Source: Thermococcus indicus
GTDB lineage: Archaea; Methanobacteriota_B; Thermococci; Thermococcales; Thermococcaceae
Assembly (NCBI RefSeq): GCF_006274605.1
Contig: NZ_CP040846.1
Coordinates: forward strand, 1,247,041-1,311,040
Reading direction: 5' to 3'
DNA length: 64,000 bases
Shown: piece by piece, positions 42,301 to 51,317 of the stretch
Position numbering within the stretch: the first letter of the stretch is position 1
Layout: the number at the start of each line of letters is the position of its first letter
Translations under genes and position numbers: made by a program
The notes under the pieces: generated by a model
What the model was told of the DNA's origin: nothing
Seen by the model: the letters and a program-made list of their open reading frames with translations, nothing else
Databases searched by the model: none

Positions 42301-43107
42301 TCATTCGTTCCTCAGGTGGACGTCCAGCTGCGGGAAGGGTATCTCTATGCCCTCCTTGGTGTACAGCTCGTAGATGCCCTTTGTCAGGTCGCCCTTGACG
42401 GCCCAGTAGTCCTCGGTCTTGGCCCAGGCGCGGAGCTGGAGGTTTATTGAAGAATCCGCCAGTGCCGTTATGACCACGCTCGGCTCCGGGTCGTCGAGAA
42501 CCTGCGGATGGTTTTTCATTAGGTCCATAGCGAGCTTTATGGCCCTGTCAAGGTCTGTCCCGTAGGCGACGCCGATGTCAACATCGACCCTTCTCGTGGG
42601 CATTCTGGTGTAGTTCACTATTATGCTGCCCCAGACGAGCTTGTTGGGAATCGTTATGACCCTGTTGTCGGGGGTTTTGAGCTCGGTGCTCATAAGCCCG
42701 ATGCCGCTGACGCTTCCGGTCTGGCCGGAGACCTCAACGACTTCTCCCAGATCTATGGGCCTGAGGGCGGCGATCCATACTCCAGCCGCGAGGTTCGTTA
42801 GCGTGTCCTGCAGGCCAAAGCCCAGGATCAAGCCTACGGCCGCCGATAGGCCGAGGATAATCGGCGAAACCGAGATTCCCACCGCCCCGAGCGCCACTAT
42901 CACGACCACGATGTAGAGCAGTATCGCCAAAAACCTCCCCAGAAACTCAATCACGAGCGGGGGAAGCTTGGTTTTTTTGAGACTCCTCTTGAAGACTCCA
43001 ACGAGTATCCTTGCAACGATGTAGCCCACGACCAGGATCACCAGGGCTGACAACAGCTGGAACAGGGTAACCCCTATGTAGGGCAGGGGCTCATCCAGAG
43101 CCACCAT
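42301..43107 (-). CDS. MscS-family mechanosensitive channel
   Basis: A 268-residue channel protein with three N-terminal helices (residues about 12-100). The pore-lining helix has the Gly/Ala pattern ILGLSAAVGLILGFGLQDTLTNLAAGV. The beta domain with LGEVVEVSGQTGSVSGIGLMST and the C-terminal alpha/beta end follow. It opens on membrane tension to release ions during osmotic down-shock. Single gene; a T-rich stretch lies just downstream. Confidence 0.92.
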   Translation of the reverse strand: MVALDEPLPYIGVTLFQLLSALVILVVGYIVARILVGVFKRSLKKTKLPPLVIEFLGRFLAILLYIVVVIVALGAVGISVSPIILGLSAAVGLILGFGLQDTLTNLAAGVWIAALRPIDLGEVVEVSGQTGSVSGIGLMSTELKTPDNRVITIPNKLVWGSIIVNYTRMPTRRVDVDIGVAYGTDLDRAIKLAMDLMKNHPQVLDDPEPSVVITALADSSINLQLRAWAKTEDYWAVKGDLTKGIYELYTKEGIEIPFPQLDVHLRNE

Positions 43108-43168
43108 GCTATCACCTCGAATAGTTTTAGAAAAAATTGGATATTAAAGTAAAAAAGGCTTTCCTTTT

Positions 43169-44383
43169 TCACCCAAGAATCGATGTTATTTCATTCCAGA
43201 GCTTCTCGGCCAGCTCGCGTTTGTCCATTCTGGGCAGTCTCCTGGTGAAATCCTTACCCACAAGGATGACCTCGTTCTCCTCGCTTCCGAAGGCCTTTAG
43301 AGTGTTGGCCACGACAAGATCGCTTCCGGCCCTTTTGATCTGCCTTCTGGCAGCTTCGATGAGTTCTTCCTCATCCAAACCAGTTTCGGCTTTGAAACCG
43401 ACGAGGAATGTCTCGGGCTGAAGTTTCTTTACCCTGTCTATTATCTTCGGCGTGGGTTCGAGCTCAAGGGTCAGGAGTTTTCCGCTCTTTATCTTCACGC
43501 TGGCCTTTTCCTTAACGCGGAAGTCGCTGACCGCGGCGGCTAAAACGACGATGTCGTATTTTTTGGCCCTTAGTTCGCTCTCTATCGTTTCCAGCATCTC
43601 CTCGACGGTCTCCACTTCAATCTGGTTCTCGACAAAGCTGGGAACGCTCCCCTTTGTCCGTATCAGAGTTACCTCCGCCCCCCTGAATTCGGCTTCTTCA
43701 GCTATCGCCACACCCATCTTCCCGCTGCTCGCGTTGGTTATGTAGCGTATCGGGTCTATGTACTCCCTCGTGGCCCCGGCTGTGACCAGAACGCGCTTCC
43801 CTTCGAGTGTCTTTGGATGGAGCTTTTTGATTACGTGATAGACTATCTCATCTATCGAAGCAACTTTCGCCTTGCCCTCCTCGAACCTCGGTCCTATGAA
43901 CTCGACGCCGAGTCGCTTAAGTTTCTCGATGTTCTCAACAACAATCGGGTGCTCGTACATGGTGGAGTGCATCGCGGGGGCTATCATTATCGGCGTATGG
44001 GCGAAGGCCGTCGTCACAACGGTTGTAACTGGTGTGTCATCGATTCCACAGGCTATTTTCCCAATCGTGTTTGCAGTTGCCGGGCAGACGAGGATCAGAT
44101 CGGCCTTGTTTTCGTGCTCTCCCGCGAGCTCAACGTGCTCGATGAAGCCGGTGATTTCCGTCACGACCGGATTTCCGGTGGCGAACTCCATCGCGTAGGG
44201 GTGGACTATTTTGGTGGCGTTCTCGCTCATGACTGCGTGAACCTCGGCGCCGTGACGTATCAGCTCCCTGGCGAGCTTGACGCACTCGACGGCGGCTATG
44301 CTGCCGGGAATGGCGAGAACGATTTTTTTGCCAACGAGCTTTCGGCTTTTCGTGGCGTGGATCAGTTTAACGTGGTGAAGCAT
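43169..44383 (-). CDS. coaBC: CoaBC: phosphopantothenoylcysteine decarboxylase / phosphopantothenate-cysteine ligase
   Basis: A 404-residue bifunctional enzyme of coenzyme A synthesis. Residues about 15-185 are the FMN decarboxylase (KKIVLAIPGSIAAVE, PAMHSTMYEHP). Residues about 200-404 are the ligase (RVLVTAGATREYIDPIRYITNASSGKMG region, VLAAAVSDFRVKEKA, KIKS). Both halves are complete. Archaeal CoaBC acts after pantoate/phosphopantothenate synthase steps. Single gene with a small upstream intergenic region of 125 bases, in which I see no further feature. Confidence 0.93.
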   Translation of the reverse strand: MLHHVKLIHATKSRKLVGKKIVLAIPGSIAAVECVKLARELIRHGAEVHAVMSENATKIVHPYAMEFATGNPVVTEITGFIEHVELAGEHENKADLILVCPATANTIGKIACGIDDTPVTTVVTTAFAHTPIMIAPAMHSTMYEHPIVVENIEKLKRLGVEFIGPRFEEGKAKVASIDEIVYHVIKKLHPKTLEGKRVLVTAGATREYIDPIRYITNASSGKMGVAIAEEAEFRGAEVTLIRTKGSVPSFVENQIEVETVEEMLETIESELRAKKYDIVVLAAAVSDFRVKEKASVKIKSGKLLTLELEPTPKIIDRVKKLQPETFLVGFKAETGLDEEELIEAARRQIKRAGSDLVVANTLKAFGSEENEVILVGKDFTRRLPRMDKRELAEKLWNEITSILG

Positions 44384-44508
44384 GGAAAACCCTCCGGGTA
44401 ATTAATAGGGCTGGTGGTTAAAACCTTATCTGGAGGATCCGCCAAACTCGGCAGGATTCACAGGAGTGAACCACCCCCTTCCCGGAAGGAGGCGTCCCGC
44501 CCAGCGGG

Positions 44509-45033
44509 TTAAACGGCAGTCATCCAGTACCGTCGAACGGTATCGTTGTTTGCATCCCTTCTCAGCATGATGAAAACAGCGTTTTTGGTCACGATTCTCT
44601 TGACCACTTTTGCGTCTCCTATCCTCACCCGCCCGATTGTTAGATGGGACACCGCGTCTATGAGCTCCTGGGGAGCATTGGGTTTAATCCCTATTGTTAT
44701 GTCGCTCGGGTAAAATTTGCCGCCGGTGTACTCAAGGAGTACCACCACGGGATAAGTTCTGGACATCACTTCAACGTTAATCAGGAACGCCTCGTGGATG
44801 TACATGTGTCCCTCTTTTGCTTCAACCACGCTTACTTCCAGGGAGATTGGGAGGGCGATAGTTAACCTGAGGAGATACTCACATAACTCCTCCCTCGGAA
44901 CGGATAGTCGCACCACCACACTGTTTCTTTCCTCACTATAATACACCCACTCCAACGAAACCTCGCTTTCAAGTATTGTGTCCATGATGGTATTAAGGAG
45001 TTCTACTGGAACCTCAAATTCGAGCGATAGCAT
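44509..45033 (-). CDS. Hypothetical protein
   Basis: A 174-residue protein, probably cytoplasmic, with alternating beta strands: LSLEFEVPVELLNTIMDT, then RNSVVVRLSVPREELCEYL, then PVVVLLEYTGGK and DAKVVKRIVTKNAVFIMLRR. It has no membrane segment and no known motif. The start and a TATA-like region (about 45085-45100 on the minus strand) are reasonable. Function unknown. Confidence 0.6.
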   Translation of the reverse strand: MLSLEFEVPVELLNTIMDTILESEVSLEWVYYSEERNSVVVRLSVPREELCEYLLRLTIALPISLEVSVVEAKEGHMYIHEAFLINVEVMSRTYPVVVLLEYTGGKFYPSDITIGIKPNAPQELIDAVSHLTIGRVRIGDAKVVKRIVTKNAVFIMLRRDANNDTVRRYWMTAV

Positions 45034-45233
45034 GCCCGAACCCCCATTGACTTTAACGTAGGGTTCTATTCAGGAGTTAGTACTTTAATCCTTTATTAAG
45101 TTATTGGGTATCACTCTCAGGACAGCGATGGTCAGGACGGGACTGCAATGTTATATTGAACCCACCTCACCACGGAGTTTTGAAGTTTACGGTCCAAGAA
45201 AATTGCGGTCCCCAAAACGAGATACCGGACATA

Positions 45234-45987
<754 letters not shown>

Positions 45988-46860
45988 CTTCCCACCCCTG
46001 AGATTTTCAATTTCTGCCTTTCCTCCCAGCATGCATCCAATAATCCCTACTTAAGATTTTGGGAAGGCTTTTCTGCCGGAGTGGGCCGCGGTGGCGGCAA
46101 TACCCTTAAATAATTTCCCGCCGCCCTATGTGATGTGACCGCCATGTCGGGCGTCCCCAGCTTTGAGTTTGGAATAGAGACAATCGCCCTCGCCTCGCTG
46201 GTGGTTCTCCTCTCTGGAATACTGGCGATGCTCATCAGCCGGAAGACGAAGTTCCCCTACACGCCGCTCCTCGTTCTTCTTGGAGTCCTCGTGGGGCCGG
46301 TTCTGACCCTGATCCTCCCCCAGACGGCCAGGTTGCTCTTCTACTACGTCCGCGCCTTTGGGCTCTTCCTCCTCTTCGCGGCGGGATTTGACCTCAAGCT
46401 CCACGTTTTGAAGAGGCACAAGCTGGTGATAGGTCTCCTCGACACGGTTGGCCTCCTGGGAACTGCCATCTTAGCCGGCTGGTTTTTCTCGTGGGCCTTC
46501 GGCGTTCCCTTCCCGGTCGGCTTCCTCTTCGGGGCGGTGGTTTCGGGCACCGACCCGGCGACGCTGATACCGCTCTTCCAGGAGCATGAAGTCCCTAAGG
46601 ATATGGAGACGATAATCATCACCGAGGCCATATTCAACGGCCCCCTCGCGATAATACTCACGATGGTGGCCCTGTTCCTCATAATCCCGGAGATTCCCGG
46701 CTACGCCCCGGTCGAGCCCGTCTTGCAAGGTGCCGGTCTCTACGCTGCTGCCATCTTCTACTTCCTCTACCAGATATTCGTCTCCGCACTCATTGGGGCG
46801 GTTATAGCCTACGTAGCATACCAGGCCATAGTACGATTCAGCCTCTACAGAAGCTCTTAC

Positions 46861-48325
46861 TTTTTTCTTTTGAAAGCCTCGTCCTTTAGGGCGGGGATGC
46901 AGTAAACAACCCAACGGCCATTAAACAGGAAAGCAATCTTTTTTAAAGCCTAAAATTAATACCATACTTTGGAATGAAGCGAACAATAACAGTAAAACTC
47001 CAGCCGTCAAAGGAGCAGGCAAAAATCCTCTTCGAGTTAGCCGACACTGGAGCCAAAGTCTGGAACAGAGTAAACTTTCTCAGACGACAACAATACTTCA
47101 AAGAGCAAATCGTGGACTTCAACACAACTGAGAAGACTGTTTACGAGGAGTTTAAGCGAGAAATCGGTTCGGCAACCGTTCAACAAATAGCGAGAAAAAA
47201 CGCTGAAGCTTGGCGTTCGTTCTTCTCACTCCTCCGCAAAAAGCGGAATGGTGAACTTTCCTCTTGGCTCAAGCCAAAACCACCGAACTACTTGAAGGAA
47301 GAGGAGAGGAGAAAGCCCTTAATCGTCCTGAGAAACGACCAATACAAGATTGAGGGAAACAAACTAATTCTAAAAGGCCTCGGCAAGTTCAAACGCTTGG
47401 AAATCCAATTCAAGGGAAGAATACACCTGAAGGGCAAGCAAGGACGCTTAGAAATCACTTACGACCCCGTAAAGCGGAAGTGGTATGCTCACGTGAGTTT
47501 CACGGTGGAGGAAAAACTTGAAAATAATGAATGGGTGAGCGTTCCGAGAACTCCGAAAGGAAACCTTTCTGCTGGAATTGATTTAGGAGTGAATAACTTA
47601 ATGGCCGTTTATGTCGAGAATGGAGAAGGCTTCCTTGTGAATGGAAGACCGCTCAAGAGCATTGACTTCTACTGGCGGGGGAGGATTGCCGAGTACCAGT
47701 CAAAACTCAACAAATCCGGGGCTGAGACGAGTAGAAAACTCAAAAGAATGCACGAGAAGGCCAAACTTCAGGCAAAGCACTACATCAATACCGTCGTGAG
47801 ACAAACGGTTAGGAGGCTTTACGAGTTGGGAGTTAGCAGAATTGTCGTTGGTTATCCAAAGGGGATAGCTCGGAATTCTGACAAGGGTAAAAAGCAGAAT
47901 TTTCTCCTCTCTCATGTCTGGCGGTTTAATACCGTGATTAAACGCCTGACTGAGGTTGCTGAGGAGTATGGTATTCGAGTTTTGGTTGTTGGTGAGGCTT
48001 TGACCTCGAAAACTTGTCCCGTTTGCGGGAAGCCCCATGAGGGGGCTCGCTTTGTTAGGGGATTATTTAAGTGTCCCGCAACGGGGCTTGTGTTTAATGC
48101 AGATTTAGTTGGTGCTTTCAACATTTTGAGAAAGGTTGTGGAAACTATAACCCCGAACTTGGGTGGTTTGTATGCTCAAGGGAGGGGTAACTGGCCTAAG
48201 ACCGGGCCAGAGGGGTTGAAAACCCACTTTTTAGTGGGTTTGAATGAGACCCCTCAAACCTCCCCGTCAATGGCAAGGGGTTAATTCGTTGGAACCCTCG
48301 CCCTTCAGGGCGGGGAGGAGGTCAG
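46861..48325 (+). mobile_element. IS200/IS605-group element carrying only tnpB
   Basis: The 1465-bp element is inserted after TTAC (46857-46860) and ends in TCAG (48322-48325). Both sides are fixed by restoration of the antiporter reading frame. No target duplication is seen, as expected for this group. The left end has a hairpin (GCCTC...GGGCGGGG, 46877-46896). The right end has the related hairpin CCTCGCCC-TTCA-GGGCGGGG (48296-48315). No tnpA is present, so movement would need a TnpA supplied elsewhere. Confidence 0.88.
46974..48284 (+). CDS. tnpB: TnpB RNA-guided nuclease (IS605 OrfB type)
   Basis: A 436-residue protein. The N-terminal helix-turn-helix and wedge part has TVKLQPSKEQAKILFELAD. 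The RuvC active site has GIDLGVNNLMAVYV (Asp), VLVVGEALTSKTCPVCG (Glu) and FNADLVGAFNIL (Asp), so the catalytic triad is intact. Zinc ribbon: CPVC is present, but the second pair is CPATG, keeping one Cys. TnpB proteins use a right-end RNA (omega RNA) to cut DNA next to the TAM at the left end of the element. Here the TAM would be TTAC. Full length, no breaks. Confidence 0.9.
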   Translation: MKRTITVKLQPSKEQAKILFELADTGAKVWNRVNFLRRQQYFKEQIVDFNTTEKTVYEEFKREIGSATVQQIARKNAEAWRSFFSLLRKKRNGELSSWLKPKPPNYLKEEERRKPLIVLRNDQYKIEGNKLILKGLGKFKRLEIQFKGRIHLKGKQGRLEITYDPVKRKWYAHVSFTVEEKLENNEWVSVPRTPKGNLSAGIDLGVNNLMAVYVENGEGFLVNGRPLKSIDFYWRGRIAEYQSKLNKSGAETSRKLKRMHEKAKLQAKHYINTVVRQTVRRLYELGVSRIVVGYPKGIARNSDKGKKQNFLLSHVWRFNTVIKRLTEVAEEYGIRVLVVGEALTSKTCPVCGKPHEGARFVRGLFKCPATGLVFNADLVGAFNILRKVVETITPNLGGLYAQGRGNWPKTGPEGLKTHFLVGLNETPQTSPSMARG

Positions 48326-48345
48326 ACCCAGATACTCGGTCTGGC
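48221..48345 (+). ncRNA. Candidate omega (re)RNA with guide for TnpB
   Basis: Omega RNAs arise from the 3' end of tnpB and run past the right end of the element. Here AACCCAC-TTTTTA-GTGGGTT (48221-48240) and CCTCGCCC-TTCA-GGGCGGGG (48296-48315) form hairpins, followed by TCAG and then the flank ACCCAGATACTCGGTCTGGC as guide (48326-48345). The boundaries are inferred. The guide matches the uninterrupted antiporter sequence after TTAC. Confidence 0.5.
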
Positions 48346-48891
48346 GATGGCCTTCGGCGGATACGTTGCCGGGGAGTTCATCGGTGCCTCTGGATTCCTC
48401 GTCGTCACAATAATCGGCCTCATCCTCGGGAATCACCGCGATTTCTTCAAGAGGGAGAGCAGCAAGGTGGACGATGCCGTGGAGAGGAACATGGAGTTCA
48501 ACGACGTCCTCTCGACCTTCTCGGTGATATTCATCTTCGTGCTCCTCGGCGCAAGCCTCGACCTCACGGACCTGCAGTGGGGGACGATAGCTACCTCGCT
48601 CCTGTGGCGCTGTTCGTGATATTCGTCGCCAGACCGCTGGCTTCCCTCGTTGTTCTTCCCTTCACGGGCTTCAAACGGTTCCTCTTCATCTCCCTGGAGG
48701 GACCGAAGGGTGCCGTAGCGGCGAGCATGGCGATACTGCCGGTCGTCCTCGGCAGGGTCTACAACAGTCCCGAGATGATTGCGTGGGGAGAGCTGATACT
48801 GAGCGCCGGGCTGATGACGGTTCTGCTCTCGATGCTGCTGGAGTCGGCATGGGTATCGCTCCTCAGGGAGAGGCTCCTGGATTAGTCTTAC

Positions 48892-48937
48892 ATTTCTCTT
48901 TTGAAAGCCTCACCCTTCGGGGCAGGGAGGAGGTCAG
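48892..48937 (+). mobile_element. 46-base mini-element with TnpB-element ends
   Basis: Sits after TTAC (48888-48891) and ends in GGTCAG. Its left half (CTCTTTTGAAAGCCTC) matches the left end of the TnpB element at about 46864-46880. Its right half (GGGAGGAGGTCAG) matches the right end at 48313-48325. A hairpin joins them. It is the smallest possible left-end/right-end element and lies two bases after the antiporter stop codon. Confidence 0.75.
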
Positions 48938-48972
48938 CTCGACGTGTCTCCGATTGGGCCCATTCACACCGC

Positions 48973-49839
48973 TCAGAGGAAGCGCTCCATGAAATCCAGC
49001 ACGGCTAAGGCCCTGTACGTGTTCTGGAAGTTCGAGATGCCGAGCTCCAGAGAGCGCCTGAAGCCGCCGTTGGGATTCTGCAGCTGGCGTATGAACCAGA
49101 CGTGCCTCCTTGGGCAGCTTGGGGTTTCACCTTGAAGTTCCAGCCCCCTGGCCGCGTAGAAGGTCGGTTCAAGGTACGGGGGCAGGCTGTACGGAACCTC
49201 CGTGAAGCCGCCCCAGTCGCCGCAGAGCTCGCAGTTCCGGAAGTGAGGACTCTTAGGCGGCCTGTAGCCCAGGGTGCGGAGCGTGTAGAGCGCCTGGTAG
49301 GTCATCGTCGTCGTGGGGCCCTTGACGCCGTAACCGTTGCCGTTTCTGAACTTCATAACGAATGCCCTTATGGCTTCCTTTTCGTCGGGGCTGAACTCAT
49401 ATCCTATGGCCTTGAACGCTTTGACCACCCAGTACGTCGCCTCTAAGGGTGTCGCCGTTCCAAATTCCTCGCTTCCGCCGAGACCGACGGCGAATTTGCC
49501 CTCCAGTGGGCTGTACTTGATAAAAACGATGTCCAGATGCTCCATCGCAACGTCCTTAGCTCCAAGTATGGCCAGGCCTTCGAGGGCCATCGCTATCGCA
49601 ACAACCGCCGTCTGGGGCTGTATCGCCCTCTCCAGGAACCCGATTGTTTTTTCCTTCTCCGAAATCTCGAGCCTGAGAAGGTCGTAAATCTTGACCGCGT
49701 AATACGTATCGTTGACGTTGGTATCGTTGAGGACGCTGACGAAGCAGTAACCGCCGTCCTCGTGGCGTCTTTCCTCTATGTACCTGATGAGCGAATCAGC
49801 GTTAATGAACCGTCCAATTTCATAAAGCTTCGAGCCCAT
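48973..49839 (-). CDS. Prenyltransferase/squalene-cyclase-repeat protein under a fluoride riboswitch
   Basis: A 288-residue protein with the alpha/alpha toroid repeats of prenyltransferase beta subunits and terpenoid cyclases: HEDGGYCFVSV, LEATYWVVKAFKAIGY, GNGYGVKGPTTTMTYQALYTLRTLGY, EPTFYAARGLELQG and NPNGGFRRSLELGISNFQNTYRALAVLDF. Some zinc-type residues (CELCGDWGG, EVPYSL) are present, but a full catalytic D/C/H triad cannot be confirmed by eye. A typical terpene-cyclase DxDD is not seen. RBS TTGAGGAGGCGGTAGG precedes ATG 49839. The leader contains a fluoride riboswitch, so it should be expressed under fluoride stress. The biochemical role is unknown. Confidence 0.8.
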   Translation of the reverse strand: MGSKLYEIGRFINADSLIRYIEERRHEDGGYCFVSVLNDTNVNDTYYAVKIYDLLRLEISEKEKTIGFLERAIQPQTAVVAIAMALEGLAILGAKDVAMEHLDIVFIKYSPLEGKFAVGLGGSEEFGTATPLEATYWVVKAFKAIGYEFSPDEKEAIRAFVMKFRNGNGYGVKGPTTTMTYQALYTLRTLGYRPPKSPHFRNCELCGDWGGFTEVPYSLPPYLEPTFYAARGLELQGETPSCPRRHVWFIRQLQNPNGGFRRSLELGISNFQNTYRALAVLDFMERFL

Positions 49840-49870
49840 CCTACCGCCTCCTCAAGATTTTGACGGAGAA

Positions 49871-49930
49871 CAGGCGTCATCAGCCCTTGGCGGGCGGTTC
49901 GGCTCGAAGCCCGGGCGGACGCCATCGCCC
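49871..49930 (-). promoter_or_regulatory. Fluoride riboswitch (crcB motif)
   Basis: Read on the minus strand from 49930 it starts GGGCGATGGCGTCCGCCC and ends GCCCGCCAAGGGCTGATGACGCCTG. It carries the conserved GGCGATG and CTGATG, the pseudoknot GGGCG/CGCCC, the stem GGCGTC/GACGCC and the GCCC/GGGC hairpin of the crcB RNA class. An extra small hairpin (GGCTTCGAGCC) is inserted before GAAC. A TATA (TTTTTAAT, 49951-49958) puts the transcription start near 49930. The gene at 48973-49839 starts 31 bases downstream. Confidence 0.85.
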
Positions 49931-50033
49931 ACGTGACCCTTCAGATGGTGATTAAAAACCTTTGTGGTGCAACGGGCTAATCACCTAAAAGCTTAATAAG
50001 CTGGAGCGGGATTTTTTAACCCGTGATGAAATC

Positions 50034-50729
50034 ATGGAGTTCATAGCCTTCACATACGTCGGCAACTTCATAAGTGATGGCCTGATAAAAGAGGTTGTCT
50101 TTGACGTATTCGACGGGGCTAACAGGTTCTTTGAAGAGAACAATCTCCCCCTGAGGTTCCTCTACGTGGGAAAGCTCAAGCTCGAGCCTGGTTATCTGAT
50201 AGACATATACACCCCCGAAGGGAAAATCCGGGCCTATCCCCTTGAGGCCCTCGTCGATGTGCTCCATGCCAAGCTCATCCACGAGATTGAGGAGCGACCG
50301 GATATCAGGATGGATAAGATGTTCGCCCTCACCACGTTTCCCCTGGTTTCCCGCAATCCGTACTTCGACTTCTACGAGAAGTTCCTTGGAATTCATGAAA
50401 CGAGACTCGGCCTCAGGATGATGGTGCTTTCGATGAAGCCGTTCGAGCCGCCCGAACTCTCCCGGCTGCTGAAAAAGGCGGGTGTGGAAAACGGTCCGGA
50501 GAAGGAATCGCAGGGTCATCTGAAGGCTTCGCTGGAGCTCTTCAAGGCGAGGCTTCTTAAAGGGGTTCTCCACGAGGTGGGCCACGGTTTCGGGCTGGAG
50601 CACTGTACCAATCAGTGTGTCATGAACCCGCCCGCCAGTATGGAAGAATGGGATTTAAGGGTACCCGGCTACTGCAGAAAGTGCCTCCTCAAGTTGAAGT
50701 CGAACCTTTCTCAAGACCATCGACAGTGA
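50034..50729 (+). CDS. amzA: Archaemetzincin zinc protease
   Basis: A 231-residue metalloprotease of the archaemetzincin family. It has the extended zinc motif HEVGHGFGLEH followed by CTNQCVMNP and a CxxC pair (YCRKC) downstream, giving the family's second, structural zinc site. Residues 1-170 form the substrate-binding alpha/beta part. No signal peptide, so it acts in the cytoplasm on peptides. The physiological substrate is unknown. TATA-like CTTAATAAG lies at 49991-49999. Confidence 0.93.
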   Translation: MEFIAFTYVGNFISDGLIKEVVFDVFDGANRFFEENNLPLRFLYVGKLKLEPGYLIDIYTPEGKIRAYPLEALVDVLHAKLIHEIEERPDIRMDKMFALTTFPLVSRNPYFDFYEKFLGIHETRLGLRMMVLSMKPFEPPELSRLLKKAGVENGPEKESQGHLKASLELFKARLLKGVLHEVGHGFGLEHCTNQCVMNPPASMEEWDLRVPGYCRKCLLKLKSNLSQDHRQ

Positions 50730-50758
50730 ATCCCGACCTTGAATGTCCGGCTTATTCC

Positions 50759-51223
50759 TTATTTCCCTCCGCTCACCAGCTTCCTTGCCTCTTCCAGCAC
50801 CTTTGCCGCATGGCCCTTCGCACGAACGTTGGTCTTCTGCCAAACGATTTCTCCGCGAGGGTTGAATATGAACGTGCTCCGTATAACACCCTCGTACTCC
50901 CTTCCGTAGCTCTTCTTCCTTCCCCAGGCACCGAGGGCCCGTATCAGCTCCGCGTCAGGGTCGCTGAGAAGGGTCACCTTTAATCCGTGCTTTTCCTTGA
51001 AGCTCAGGTGTCTCTTAACCGAGTCTTTTGATACGCCGGCAACCTGGAAGCCAAGCCTCTCAAACTCCGGAAGGAGCTCGGTGAATTCCCTTGCTTCTGT
51101 TGTACAGCCGGGTGTGTTGTCCTTTGGATAGACATAGACGACGGTCCATTTTCCGCCGATGACATCCCGGAGGGTTACCTCCCTCCCGTTCTCATCGAAA
51201 ACCCGGATATCGAGGAGGTTCAT
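50759..51223 (-). CDS. Peroxiredoxin PrxQ/BCP type
   Basis: A 154-residue thiol peroxidase. The peroxidatic cysteine is in NTPGCTTEAREF (about residue 42); no resolving Cys five residues later is present, so a 1-Cys or external-thiol mode is likely. The fold marks VYVYPKDNTPG, VSKDSVKRHLSFKEKHG and LGAWGRKKSYGREYEGVIRSTFIF match BCP. Together with the Prx6-type enzyme at 16043 it gives the window two peroxide defences. The promoter is at about 51240-51260 on the minus strand. Confidence 0.93.
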   Translation of the reverse strand: MNLLDIRVFDENGREVTLRDVIGGKWTVVYVYPKDNTPGCTTEAREFTELLPEFERLGFQVAGVSKDSVKRHLSFKEKHGLKVTLLSDPDAELIRALGAWGRKKSYGREYEGVIRSTFIFNPRGEIVWQKTNVRAKGHAAKVLEEARKLVSGGK

Positions 51224-51317
51224 ATAATCACCGATGAAATTAGGATATCCTAAATCTTAAGCCTTTTGGCAAAGGTTATTAGGAGTCGTAAAAAATTAAA
51301 CGGATGGGTGAGAGGAC

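Larger units (their letters stand above)
46144..48885 (+). pseudogene. Cation/proton antiporter (NhaP-like), split by a TnpB element and frameshifted
   Basis: The N-terminal half (46144-46860) has the CPA1 helices including SGTDPATLIPLFQEH and ITEAIFNGPLAI. It is cut after SLYRSSY by the TnpB element (46861-48325). The right half (48326-48885) restores the frame: TTAC then ACCCAG reads Y-T-Q-ILGLAMAFGGYVAGEF. A second lesion lies near 48590-48610, where the reading must shift by one base to go from WGTIATSLL to VALFVIFVARPLASL. So even precise excision would leave a frameshift unless that base is an error. The gene is non-functional as read. ATG 46144 has a TATA near 46103-46110. Confidence 0.88.

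Noticed and set aside
45988-46080. Fluoride riboswitch before crcB
   Set aside because: No GGCGATG or CTGATG pair is present in the crcB leader on the minus strand.
46861-46905. C-terminal residues FFLLKASSFRAGMQ of the antiporter
   Set aside because: This is read-through into the left end of the TnpB element, not antiporter sequence.
49861-49945. tRNA-like or generic hairpin RNA
   Set aside because: No acceptor stem/anticodon layout; the fluoride riboswitch core explains the conserved bases better.
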